A stretch of 64,000 bases of DNA. Source: Sycon ciliatum (Eukaryota > Porifera > Calcarea > Leucosolenida > Sycettidae). The DNA lies in NCBI RefSeq assembly GCF_964019385.1, contig NC_088644.1, positions 42,123,624-42,187,623 on the forward strand. Direction: 5' to 3'. This document shows, piece after piece, positions 1 through 11,247 of the stretch. The notes below the pieces were generated by a model that was not told the DNA's origin, made no database searches, and saw nothing but the letters and a program-made list of their open reading frames with translations. The translations under genes and the position numbers were made by a program. Positions within the stretch are counted from its first letter, which is position 1. Each line of letters begins with the position of its first letter.

Positions 1-615
1 TCACATCCACCGGTGCAGTCATATGTTGACCTAGGTGGTACTGGTCGTACAGATATGGTAGAACAGCTGCCCGATTGAAATATACACTGGGATGGATGTT
101 GCCAGACATTAAGTTGTACAAGGCTAGATCAGAAACCTGCAGTCGTTGCATCATGCGAATTCTCTTCTCCTTAGATCTTTTATTCTGAAACCATACTTGC
201 ACCACTCTCTTCGTCAAGCCAGTTTCCTTGGCAACCCTTTCCTGAACATGTTTGGGGGGCTTGGGATTGCATTGAAACGTATTCATGAGCACTGAAAGCT
301 GTTCTGGTTTGATGTGTGTGCGAGGACCTCGTTCTTTGTTCGCTTCATCTGACCGAGATCTCTCCGAATTTTGAAGTCCAGGGGAGGCGCTGTCACTCAC
401 TGTGCCTATGTGTCCTTCGCTGGTTGTTTGGCCCTTTGGTGAAGATGCTTCTGGTGATAAATCGAATTCCGCGTCGTTTGTGTGACCAGACCACAGATCT
501 GCAATGCCCATACCCAACTGTGCCGTCTGGTTTTGAGGCAGAGATGATGACACATGCGTTGAGGAGTGTTGGTGCGATGTCGGACTTAACTCCAATGGCG
601 GAGACATGAGCATGC
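1..615 (-). CDS. LIM-HD copy A, exon 4 (homeodomain), runs off the window
   Basis: The homologue of copy D exon 4, with the same acceptor (tgtgtag at 616-617) and GC-ATG start. The homeodomain is complete, and the frame stays open from 615 to base 1; the segment after it reads MMQRLQVSDLALYNLMSG in place of MMQRPQFSDLALYNLMSG. It shares with copy B a Cys where copy D has Arg in the NTFQ(C/R)NPKP stretch. About the last 100 residues lie outside the window. No exon 1 equivalent lies upstream; the homology ends near 2672 beyond exon 2. It is an intact 3' fragment, and whether it is expressed is unknown. Confidence 0.7.
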
Positions 616-938
616 CTACACAACATAATGCAGAACACAAAATTAATATGCAATAATTATTAATATGCAATGATAATTAATAACAAATACTAACGCGGAC
701 GTGTGATCAATGCACCATGATTTTAATGTGTTCTCCTGTTATTGTAGCAGAGGTGACTCTCATTCAGGCGCATAGCGACCCAATGCGTACATGTAACCAT
801 GGCGTGAGATCAGATTCCACAACCGCGAAACGGGTGCTCAGCATCAAAGATGGAGCAATGACACACAAGACATGGAGCGATGGATAGAAATGTGTGCTTT
901 TTACACTAGTATAATTATATCTATCGTCAATGTCTTAC

Positions 939-1192
939 TTTGTAAATCTTCTGTTGTAGCAGGCATTGTTGAATGAGGCACCACACCGGAATCTCGCTCA
1001 GTGGCTGGTGTTGTAGTACCACTGGCACACCAGAAGCATTTCATCACGGCGTTGGGCTGCATAAACAAGGCGTCCGTTGCGGCTGGCCGCGTGTTACACA
1101 CTGCACACATGCAGCACTGCTGATGGATGGCGATTATGCCGAATGTCTGACAGTACGAGCCACCAGTGATGTCCTTGCTGCACAAGCTGCAG
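939..1192 (-). CDS. LIM-HD copy A, exon 3: LIM domain
   Basis: Same acceptor (cctcacag) and donor (gtaaga) as copy D, one codon shorter because a run of Thr codons lost one. All LIM zinc ligands remain: CSLC, HQQC, the two following cysteines and CFWC. The phases still join exons 2 and 4. Confidence 0.7.
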
Positions 1193-1689
1193 CTGTGAGG
1201 ATTGGACCAGAAGGAAATAATTATGGGACACAAAATCGATTAACTAAATATCCTGGCAGATACAGCTACAATTGAGTGATTTTATTTGGTTACATGGTTG
1301 ATATGAGTATATGGGTGATATCGTAGTTCTGATGTTTCATGATGTTTCATATCTGCATTTCGGTCTTTCCTAGGAGCTGTTTGTCACACCACTACCACCC
1401 GTCCCCTCTTCCTCCCGAAGCCTGCGCCCAATACGTTTGCATACATGCTTATCTAGCAGGTAGTACACAACATGACTGGTTGGATAACTTATTATGGACA
1501 ATGATTGCTGCTTTCCGGGATGTACGTGACACATGTAATCATGCGGAACACTCTGCCGAACCGGAAAACTGAATATCTCTCGTCGTAACGTCTGTCAGGA
1601 CTATACGGAATTCGTATTCACTACCTAATCACCTGTCAGGACATATTTTGACATCGCGTTACTTCACAGTTGGTTTCTGGTGTAGCATC

Positions 1690-1926
<237 letters not shown>

Positions 1927-2174
1927 TCAGTCATCTCTCCCCCTCCTCCTCCCCCCGCCCCCCCCCCCCCCATGGTGCTTGCTGTGTACGCCGATCCCGA
2001 GACCCTTGGTGAGGGGAGTCCACCCCACCTCACCAGCGCAGCTCATGTAGCGCCTGAAAACCCATTGTGTTTTTTTTGTTTTGTCTTTTTTTTGTTTCCC
2101 TTATTCCGTAGGTATGTGCACTGTGATAAAGAAATAGAAAACCGAATGCCCGATCTTGCAGTACAAACCCTCAC

Positions 2175-2553
2175 CTCTTGTTGCATTGTGCAGGCGCCTT
2201 CACCACTAGTCCTTTGATTCCCATAGGTTCACTGATTGCCTGACCATTTTGCAGCAGTGGATTAGGCTGATCGAAGCCTGATTGGGAACTGGGTACACGT
2301 ACATGTTGGACATGTGTTTCAGACGTGGTAGAGGAGCTGTGTGAGACAGTAGCGTGGACACGGTGTTGTAATGCATGGCTGAGAAGCGCTGCACCTGTGT
2401 CGCTGGGACTCCAGCCGTGGCTCTGCCTTGCACCATGCGTCGCGCCATTTCTCAGTGATGATGTCGGCGGATTGTGCTTGGTTTGGCGAAGGTCTTGAAA
2501 TACATTCCCATGCTGATTATGTGTTCGCACACTACCCAGTTGTTGCCCATTTT
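2175..2553 (-). CDS. LIM-HD copy A, exon 2
   Basis: A 379-nt homologue of copy D exon 2, with acceptor tttccag and donor AAGAG|gtgagg retained and the frame open. It encodes the Gln/His/Ser-rich segment ending CNK. Upstream the homology to copies B and D stops near 2672 inside intron 1, so this copy lacks exon 1 and the intronic hammerhead. Confidence 0.65.
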
Positions 2554-2906
2554 CTGGAAACACAAAAAAGGAAGCACAAATAAAATTTGTTCCTAAGCAT
2601 ACTTTATATAGTCAGAGTGGGTTTAGTTTCTACGTACACTACAGTACGGTAGGTTCGGGCCTGGTTGAAATCTGGCTTCTAAGTTCGTATTGTTCGTATT
2701 GTTGTCCCTCACGTGGACGTGCGGCTAGTTGTTGGAGGTGACAGCGTTGTGAATAGCTATACTGGCTCTCAACGTCTGTTTAGCACAACTCTATGAGCGA
2801 CTCTGACTCACGCTGCTACCTGGGGCTTCACGAGGTGTTTGTCGCGCTGGAAACAAAGCGTCTCTGTAAGTTTGTATCCCTGGTGATGGTTTGGCCTGGA
2901 GAGCAG

Positions 2907-2914
2907 TATATAAG
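2907..2914 (+). promoter_or_regulatory. TATA-like box upstream of hammerhead
   Basis: TATATAAG lies 46 bp before the hammerhead at 2953. The same arrangement recurs at 16906, 21165, 30874 and 36315, which suggests a PLE-type promoter with the ribozyme just after the transcription start. Confidence 0.4.
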
Positions 2915-2952
2915 TGGTGCTTTTCAGGCACAATCTTCCTCAGCCTACTCAA

Positions 2953-2998
2953 GCTCAACTGATGAGGGGTGAATTCCCCGAAACACTGTGTATTGAGC
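2953..2998 (+). ncRNA. Type I hammerhead ribozyme
   Basis: Stem I is GCTCAA (2953-2958) with TTGAGC (2993-2998). The core CTGATGA is at 2959-2965. Stem II is GGGG/CCCC with loop TGAATT. GAA is at 2980-2982. Stem III is ACA/TGT around CTG. The cleavage base is A at 2992. Every helix is perfect. It lies in unassigned repetitive sequence between LIM-HD copy A and LINE fragments, probably a PLE terminal remnant. Confidence 0.8.
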
Positions 2999-3029
2999 AG
3001 GGAGTGGTGCATTCTTTCAGGTTTGCCTA

Positions 3030-3175
3030 GCGGAAGGTGCGACGTGCTCCTCGTGTGCTCCGGATGGCAGTCGCGAGTCAGTCAAGTGTCAAGTTCGGCA
3101 AGAAGCGTGTGCTCCTCGTTGGAGCAACCAACTTCAAGACTATTACCGCCGAAGTCGCAACTTCTAAGTTCGTAG
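3030..3175 (+). repeat. Dispersed repeat shared with 47.1 kb
   Basis: The stretch containing GGATGGCAGTCG, GAGTCAGTCAAG and GTGTCAAGT recurs near 47140-47190. The nearby GCCGAAGTCGCAA appears inverted near 47050. It is a short mobile repeat of unknown class. Confidence 0.5.
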
Positions 3176-3189
3176 ATTATTTGTACACT

Positions 3190-3560
3190 GTATCATGATT
3201 ATTTTAATGAATATTATGAATCGGTATTTTACACTGATGGCCAGCCACTCGACCTCAGGCAGCAATCGAATGAGGAACATCCATTCACAATCGAAGAAGT
3301 ACGGTCTGCAATTATCAAGCAGAAATCTGGTGGTGCTGTCGGTCCTGATGGTATCAGTGCTGATGTTCTGAAGTCAGCTCAAAACCTTTTCGCACCCTGG
3401 CTGACGAATTTCTTCAACGCTGTTCAAGCTACAGAGTACTGCCCTGACGACATGCGCTGCGGCCTCATCGTTCCCAGCTGACTATGCTTATGCAATCAAC
3501 GGAATTCCGCCACCTTGCAGTTGATTTTCCCCATTTCTCTCCTCATCAATCCCTACTTTA
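3190..3560 (+). pseudogene. LINE RT fragment fused to a LINE 3' tail
   Basis: Bases 3190-3480 read as a LINE RT N-terminal stretch, with EEHPFTIEEVRSAIIKQKSGG followed by a PDGISADVLK-type motif. At 3481 the frame meets a stop, and the sequence becomes the 3' end of a LINE nearly identical to 27440-27520 (YAYAINGIPPP region). The catalytic part is missing, so this is an internally deleted or chimeric relic. Confidence 0.6.
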
Positions 3561-3758
3561 CTCAGTATTTTTGCACTGACTGTGGACAGTTGTGACTTTT
3601 TCAGCTCCGTAGTGTTTGACAGCCCAGCCGGCAACAGGCCGGTCTGGAAGTAGGACAGTAGTATTAGTGTGAATAGTGGCAGTGTAGGGTAGCATAGGGT
3701 AGTAGGGTAGCGTAGTGTAGGGGTGTAAGAAGTCAAAATCAGGGAGAACCTCTTCGCC

Positions 3759-5018
3759 ATGGGCGAGCTCGCAGGAGAGCCTGCGATGAAACTGCTCTGC
3801 TCCCTCCCGGGCATAGAGCAGACTCTGCTCAGCGTGCTGCAGACCCTGACGTCTCATATCAGCGAGTCGAGGGATCGTGAGGGTCGTCTCCATCAGCGTG
3901 TGGACGATCTCTCCACGCATCTCCTAGCCCTACGTGAGGAATTTTGTTCACTGCAGAAATCCGCCATTGTTGTTCCCGACAAGGCCCCTGCACGATCTAC
4001 TCAGCACCAAGTCCAAGGCGACAAATCTCGTACCCGTACGAAACCTCGTAACCGTCCTCCCCAGCAGGGCCAGCCTGACCCAGCTGCAGCAGCAAACCAG
4101 CTCGACCCAGCCGATGCAGATGCTGGACAACAGTCAGGGCAGATCGACGTGGCCTCTGGCTCTGCACAGCACGAAACCCGTACCCGTACGGACGACCCCG
4201 GCTTTGTCGATCCTGAGCCTGTGCAATCAGACTGCGAGAAGAGCCACCCTATCATGGCCGTCATCAAGGATGACAGTTGGAAATTAGTTGCGGCGGGCCC
4301 GCCAAGAAAGAAGCGATCTGTGTTCTTTGTGGGCAACTTGAGCCACGACTGCACAGTGGACAGTCTCACTGAGTTTGTACACCGTAGGTCGGAAAGCGTA
4401 GGGACGCCTGTCAAAGCCCACCAATGCAGCCTACATACAGCCGGAAATGGGCAAGTGTCAGCCAGGATATCGGTTGATGCCACCTCCAAGCTGACAGTGA
4501 CGTCCGCCAATTTCTGGCCAAGGCCACTCTACTGCAGGCCGTGGAGATTCCACACCTCCACAAATGCGAATGCAGCCAACAGCACCAGCAGCAGCAAGAG
4601 CAGCCGCCACAACAAGAACAACAACAGCACCAGCAGCAGCACCAGCAGTCGCCGCAGCAGCACCAGTAGTCACCGCAGCAGCACCAGCAGTCGCCGCAGC
4701 AGCAGCAGCAGCACCAGTAGTCACCGCAGCAGCACCAGCAGTCGCCGCAGCAGCAGTAGCGACAGTAGCACCAACCAGCTGGAAGCACAGCAGCATGATC
4801 AAGAGCAACAGCAACTTGGGATTGCCGCCACGATAAATGACTTCCTGAGCGCGAGTCGTGGCCTGTCCGCTGCCGCTGCCGGCACACCTGTAACCACGCC
4901 ACACAGCCACAAACGTTCTTCTGCCGAGCGGTCACCTGATTCGCTGTCGCATGATGCGAAGCGTCCTGCCCAGCCTGGTGCGCAGCCACCCCGGCAGGAT
5001 AACCAATCCTCACAATGA
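3759..5018 (+). CDS. LINE ORF1 protein (RNA-binding, RRM-like)
   Basis: A 419-aa ORF starting at ATG 3759. Residues 1-70 look like a coiled coil (GIEQTLLSVLQTL, EEFCSLQKS). Residues 70-160 are charged and Pro/Gln-rich. Residues 180-265 carry VFFVGNLSHDCTVDSLTEFV, an RNP-like RRM motif, and a late FWPRPLYCRPWRF motif of the kind seen in LINE ORF1 proteins. Next comes a Ser/Arg tract encoded by an AGC-type microsatellite (about 4570-4780). The stop TGA overlaps the ATG of ORF2. The expected role is nucleic-acid chaperone and RNP assembly, inferred from the family. Confidence 0.7.
   Translation: MGELAGEPAMKLLCSLPGIEQTLLSVLQTLTSHISESRDREGRLHQRVDDLSTHLLALREEFCSLQKSAIVVPDKAPARSTQHQVQGDKSRTRTKPRNRPPQQGQPDPAAAANQLDPADADAGQQSGQIDVASGSAQHETRTRTDDPGFVDPEPVQSDCEKSHPIMAVIKDDSWKLVAAGPPRKKRSVFFVGNLSHDCTVDSLTEFVHRRSESVGTPVKAHQCSLHTAGNGQVSARISVDATSKLTVTSANFWPRPLYCRPWRFHTSTNANAANSTSSSKSSRHNKNNNSTSSSTSSRRSSTSSHRSSTSSRRSSSSSTSSHRSSTSSRRSSSSDSSTNQLEAQQHDQEQQQLGIAATINDFLSASRGLSAAAAGTPVTTPHSHKRSSAERSPDSLSHDAKRPAQPGAQPPRQDNQSSQ
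4575..4765 (+). repeat. CAG/AGC trinucleotide-rich tract inside LINE ORF1
   Basis: Imperfect repeats of cagcagcaccagcag and agtagtcaccgcagc type. They encode Ser/Arg in the ORF1 frame, and Ala or Cys in other frames. Confidence 0.85.
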
Positions 5019-7937
5019 TGGCTCCAACACGTGCACGGCAACCACCTAGAATGCTCCGCCTCATGCTGACAAATGCTTTCGGTATCTTGTCAAAACTTGG
5101 GGAGTTCCAAGCTTCTCTCAATGCCCACCACCCAGACATTGTCATCGTCACGGAGACAAAAGTCACGGAGGACAAGGCCACGCCTGCTGACCTCACATTC
5201 CCTGGATACTTCCCACCAGTTCGAAGGGACCGTACGGCCCAGGGGGGGCGGTGTTGCTATCTGGATTCGGGCCGACCTGGCTTTCACAGAACTAGAATGT
5301 ATTGATACTGGTGGAAATGAAATCCTGTGGGTTCGCCTCAAGACAGCAGCTGGCCCATCCATTGGAGTATGTGCTGTGTATCGCTCAGGTTCATCCGCTG
5401 ATGGAGACATCTCTGCCCTAAACAGCATCAGCTCTGGCATAGATGATGCTAGGCAATGCTGCCAGAATATCATCGTTGCAGGTGACCTAAATGTACACAA
5501 CCGGGAATGGCTAGGCAGCAGTAGAACTTCCCCTGCTGGTGAAACTGCTGAAGATCTGTGTTACCACCATTGCCTCGATCAGCATGTCCATGAGCCAACA
5601 CGTGGCAATAATATCCTCGACCTCATAATGTCAGATATCCCTGGAAGCGTCATCTCAACTCTCCATCCACCTCTAGGGAAATCTGACCACGCAGTTGTGG
5701 TAGCTGACTTTGAAGTTGCCCCCTCCTGTGACCGTCCCAGTAAGCGAACCGTGTGGCGCTACCAGCATGCTGACTGGCCTCGGCTATGGGCTTTCTTTCG
5801 GTCCACAAACTGGGTGTTGACTGATGACAACAGCATTGACGTCTCTTGTGTGAAACTCACACAGAAGATCAAAGAGGGCATGCAGATATTCATCCCATCC
5901 AAAACCCTGAAGCTACGCCAGGGAGACCCAGCCTGGTGGTCACCTGAGTGCCAGGAAGCTGTTGACAGGAAGCAACGTGCCTGGCGACGTCACCGATCTT
6001 CGCCCAACAATGCACACCTGCGGCTGGCCTACTCTATGGCAACAGGTGAAGCAACAAACTGTCTGCACAGAGCCAAGCAAGCGCACACTACCAGTATCCG
6101 CCGAAAGATAAGAGAAGGTGCCCTTTCCAGCCGACAATGGTGGACAACCGTCAAGCGAGCAGGTGGGCAAGGACACCGCTCTGCAGACATACCTGTTCTG
6201 CGTGCGTCGAACGGAACTGAGCACACCACCTGCAGCGAAAAGGCCGAAGCATTCGGGCAGTATTTCTCCGCAAAGTGCAGTCTTGGTGACAACGACTTGC
6301 AAGCCAACAGCCTCCCTCCAGTCCGCCCCCGATCTCAAGCCCAACTCCGCAATGTCCACTTTCGGCCAAGCACGGTTGAGCGGAAGCTGAGGCAACTCCA
6401 CCCCGCCAAAGCCACGGGTCCAGATGGCATCCCCGGGCGTGTACTCCGGCAATGCAGCAAAGAGCTGGCTGCACCAGTGTCGCGGCTCTTTTCGCAGGCC
6501 TTCCACCAAGGTCGGCAACCTACAATGTGGAAGACGGCAATGGTTGTGCCGGTGCACAAGAAAAAATCCAAGTCTGATGTTAAGAACTACCGCCCGATCT
6601 CCCTCCTCTCTATTCTGTCAAAAGTCATGGAGGCCATTATTAACCACTCAATCCGACAGTTCCTGGAGGCACACAACATCTTATCGAAAAGTCAGTATGG
6701 CTTCCGCAGCCAACTCGGCACCCAGGACATACTCACGCTACTCAACTACCAATGGAGTCGCGTTGCAGCCAGAGGTGGTGTAGTTCGAGTCATTGCAGTT
6801 GATGTGGCTGGCGCATTCGACCGCGTCTCTCATGTAGGCGTTTTGCACAAGGCACAATGCTATGGTGTAACTGGTCCACTTCCCGCTTGGCTGAGGGATT
6901 ACCTGACTGATCGTCACTTGAGGGTTGCAGTTGGAGGTGAACTTTCCAGTCCGTACCCGACCAAAGCTGGCGTGCCGCAGGGCAGTATCCTTGGCCCCAC
7001 CCTGTTCATCCTCTACACCAATGATGGCGAGGACCACCTCCCACCAGGTATGGAGCTAGCAGCCTACGCTGACGACACCACTCTCTTCCACTGCCTCACA
7101 TCAAGAGCTGACATTGACTGTGGCTCCGAGCTCCTCCAGCAGGGCATTGATGCGTTTTCCCGTTGGGGACATAAGTGGAGGATCAAATTTGAGCCCTCCA
7201 AGACGCAGGCTATGTCTATAGGCCACCATCGCCAGCCCTGGGAGCTCCCTCGAGCAACATTTGATGGCACACCGGTCAGTGAAGAGAGTCGGCTGAAACT
7301 CCTGGGAGTCACCTTTGACGACACCCTGAGCTACTCCTTCCACCTCCGCTCCCTAGCTTCCCGTGCTAACCAGCGGATTGGCTTCCTGAAGCGAGCGTCT
7401 CCCATTCTGGACGCCGAGAGCCGCCAACGCGTCTACAACGGCTTTGTGCGACCCACACTCGAGTATTGCCCCTTAGTGTGGATGGGCTCACCCTCGTCCC
7501 ATCTTAAGAAGCTGGACCAGATCCAGCGAAGGGCCCTCCACATCATCGGAGCAGGTACGTGGCTCCCTAGCCTGGCACTCCGCCGCCTGGTAGCTGCACT
7601 TGCCTATACCTACAAGCTCTGCTATCTAGATGCATCCAGCCCTCTGAAGCAGACGCTGCCTAAACCAGCCACTCACCGTGCCCCCGAGACAAGACCTACC
7701 CGTCAGTCTCTCCAGCTGCAGGATTCCCATCCATACCAGATGACAACTGGCCTGCCTGCCAACACCCGGAATAGCTGTCTCCAAGGATTCCCTGCTTGCA
7801 CCGTTGCAACATGGAATGCCCTGCCACCAGACCTGTTCCACCACCCACCCGCCCAGCCTCACATGCAAAGCTTTAAGAAAAAGGTGTACCGTCACCTTCT
7901 TGCTCAGGACTGGCTCTCTGCTACTGATGCACTTTGA
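5015..7937 (+). pseudogene. LINE ORF2: endonuclease plus reverse transcriptase, one frameshift
   Basis: ORF2 starts at ATG 5015, overlapping the ORF1 stop. The first frame gives MLTNAFGILSKLGEF, then the HHPDIVIVTETKV motif of an APE-type endonuclease, up to a run of seven G at 5242-5248. The frame then shifts to GGGVAIWIRADL, followed by VYRSGSS, AGDLNVHN and KSDHAVVVADF. RT motifs are KNYRPISLLSILSKV, DVAGAFDRVSH, GVPQGSILGPTLF and YADDTTLF, then GVTFDDTLSY. Six G would keep one frame, so a one-base insertion or sequencing error is the simplest reading. Total length is about 973 aa, usual for the group. Confidence 0.8.
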
Positions 7938-8098
7938 ATCTGCTCGCCAACGCTTTCCCTGTTCTTATTAGTGTTCAACTGCTTACCTTATAACCCTGCT
8001 GTCATCATCACCAATATTCTGATTCTCATGCACATATCCCAGAACCTGCTATCCTTCGCAGTCCCCATCACCAAGAGCACTGTGCTCTTCTATCTCCC

Positions 8099-8606
<508 letters not shown>

Positions 8607-8815
8607 CTTCTCTTCTTCTTCCCCCATCTCCCGATAATTATTAGCCCCGTTTTCTTTCGACGCGTTTGCTGTGCAGTGAAGCCGAGACCCTAGGTCGGTG
8701 GAGCACATCAGACCCCGTCACCACGTCCACGATTCATGCCTGCGATGCTGCACCGCTGCTTTGCATGTCATGATTGGAAGCTGTGGCCTTAGTAAAAAAA
8801 AAAAAAAAAAAAATC

Positions 8816-9975
8816 TACAAAGCCGGCAAACGTCTAGGACATCCAAATAGCTACCGTCCCGTTATGCTCCTTTCCGTCGTCCGTAAGATCTTGACGTCAA
8901 TACTCACCCGACGACACACACACCATGTGCAGTCATATGTGGCAGAGAGCCAAGCTTGTTTCCGCCGTGGCAGATTGACAACGGATGGTGTCTTTTACGC
9001 CAGGACGATGTGTGAGCGCGCACTACTTGGCGACTGGTCATATTCATCGACACTATTGGACTTCAGCGGTGCGTTTGACACTGTCATTCGTCAGGTTGCT
9101 CTGGAGAGGTTAGCCACTGCTGGCGCACCAACGTCCACCACTGCAGTCCTAGTATCAAACACAACAGCCCGCACGAAGCTTGGTAAACAACTAAGCAAAC
9201 CATTTCCAACGACATCCGCGTCGTCCAGGGCGACCCAATGTCACCGATAATGTTTATAACTTACGCGGAAGGTTTCATGTGTAAGATCCAAGAGCAAGCT
9301 CTACCAGCGTCAGACCTACCGGCAACTTTCACACAATACGCAGACGACACCATTGCCCATCAGAACGAGCGATCATCGGTGGAAGAAACCGTCCGTGTGT
9401 GCGAACCCGTTTCTCGGATCACAATCTGAAGTTTAACGTGGCAAAAACTCAATACTTCACTGTGACCAAGGAAGATGATTCCTGGAAATCGGTGAAGCTG
9501 CTGGGGAGTATGCTAGGCACAGCAGAAGACATCGCAGCCAGAGTGTCTGCTGCCAATCGGGCATTTGCAAGCATTCCATGGAAACGCCACAACCTGAATT
9601 CCAGGCCGTGTATGTTTTCCTGCCTGATATTGCCTGTCTTGCTGTACAATTGTGCGCTTTGGACCTTATCGCAAACGTTAACCGACGTCGTCAATGTATG
9701 GCACCGGAAGAAACTACGTACCATCATTGGTATCACGTACCCACAACGAATCTCAAACACAGCGCTGTATGCCAGAACCGAGCAGACCCCACTATCCCAA
9801 GTCTGCAGGCAACAGAGACTGCTGTGGTTCGGCCATGTAGTGAGGGAAGGCGCAGAATCGACCTCTTTCCAAGCCCTTCTTATGTCAATCAACACAACAG
9901 ACACACGACGACCCCGCGGACGACCACGTCTGAGATGGATCGACGTTGTCAAGAAAGACTTACAATGCATTACGT
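8816..9975 (+). pseudogene. Decayed LINE reverse transcriptase fragment
   Basis: It follows a run of A. The frames give NSYRPVMLLSVVRKI, LLDFSGAFDTV, then QGDPMSPIMF and FTQYADDTI after a frameshift near 9235. Another shift near 9400 leads to FNVAKTQYF, LYNCALWTLS, LLWFGHVVR and RPRGRPRLRWIDVV, the usual end of an RTE/CR1-type ORF. At least two frameshifts make it inactive. A TIR element interrupts its end at 9977, and the LINE tail (DAVQSASDAW) resumes after 10564. A closely similar fragment lies at 31336-31726. Confidence 0.75.
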
Positions 9976-9976
9976 A

Positions 9977-10562
9977 GTGAGGTTTTGCATTCCGAATTTC
10001 GGCTTGGCGTTCTTCCGTCATTTGTCGAACGTCAAAATGTCGCATTTTCGCACCAACGTTTGTTTTGCAAGTCGAAAATGATGTGCTTTCATTTCGTGAG
10101 CCCAAGCATCAGCAACGTCCTGTTCCGTGCTCCTTTTCTTGCTGATTCCGACGAACTTTGATCGCCCAAAGAGTCGAAGGCCAAACCTGCCTCCTCAGTC
10201 GCCTCAGAAAAACCAACTCCATGGCCAAATCAAATTTTATTCGCATTGCCATAGTCTTTTCAGCCATACAGATGACGGTGAGGACACTCCAAGCGAAAGA
10301 GAGTAGACAGGCAGTGAAGAGGAGCAATCAGAGGTAGCTGACGATGCTGATGTCGCCAAAGACGCCTGCGAAGCCATGCCGAGATAAGAAATCTCTTTGA
10401 ATAAATCACGCCCTAGCGCTCTTCTACAAGAAAATTCATCCGAAAAATATGTTCGGCGAAGTGAGCTTTTTCCGAACAAACATGCCGAATCTTCGTGTGC
10501 ATTTTCGACCTCGCTCCCGCGTGCCGAATCTTTTTTCCGAATTTCGGAATGCAAAACCTCAC
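9977..10562 (+). mobile_element. MITE-like TIR element with TA flanks
   Basis: Terminal inverted repeats GTGAGGTTTTGCATTCCGAA (9977 on) and its reverse complement ending at 10562 continue with one mismatch to TTCGG. Both ends are flanked by TA. It is inserted in LINE sequence that resumes after 10564. No transposase ORF is present, so it is non-autonomous, Tc1/mariner-like by target site only. Confidence 0.7.
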
Positions 10563-10564
10563 TA

Positions 10565-11247
10565 AATCTCTCGCTTCTGGATGCTGTGCAATCTGCTTCT
10601 GATGCTTGGCTCAAACTAACTTGTCAACAGATGCGCTGACCTCGTGCAATGAGTGATATGCGAACTGTCATTATCATCATTATTAATAATCTACGTGGAG
10701 ATAATAATTTTAATATAGCTATGAATAGGATGAAGGCCGCAGACATCACGCAACTACGTTACTTGTTCGACATGTATTTACTGTGTATTTTATAACAAAA
10801 ATATTATTGAAAACCCATAATCGATTTTCTTGTTCCTATCATCAGTGGGAAAAATACGGAACTAAGGATACAACCAAAGAAACTGAAGTTAAGTACTGTA
10901 AATAGAAATGTGTTAGAAATAACAACAAAATACAAGTGCAATAAAACCACTAGAGGAAACGCAAAAAGGTAACAAGATTACGTAACCAAAGGCGAGAAGG
11001 CGCTAAACGAAGTGTCAACCTACGAATACAACTTCAGTGCAACAACGTGCTCCTTCTGCTTACACAAAACAGGCTTATGAATACGTATACAGACTGCCTC
11101 AAGGACTTTCAACTGTTGGACATAACGCGCACGACACAGTACAGAAAAATGAGAGTCATCATACACACTAAGACAGTCAGGACGAGATAACAAGTGTAGA
11201 TACACATCTGACTTCTTACGATCAACACATTCATCCCCCTCATCTCG
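10565..11247. other. LINE tail, then unassigned sequence
   Basis: The first 75 bases complete the LINE C-terminus (LKLTCQQMR and stop at about 10639). The remainder is AT-rich with no ORF I can support. It contains one degenerate hammerhead-like motif on the minus strand (10814-10849). Confidence 0.5.
10814..10849 (-). ncRNA. Degenerate hammerhead-like motif
   Basis: On the minus strand: CCCA, CTGATGA, nine bases (TAGGAACAA), GAA, AATCGATT, A, TGGG. Stem I (CCCA/TGGG) and stem III (AAT/ATT) pair and the core is intact. Stem II does not form, so activity is doubtful. It closely resembles the motif at 36358. Confidence 0.4.
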
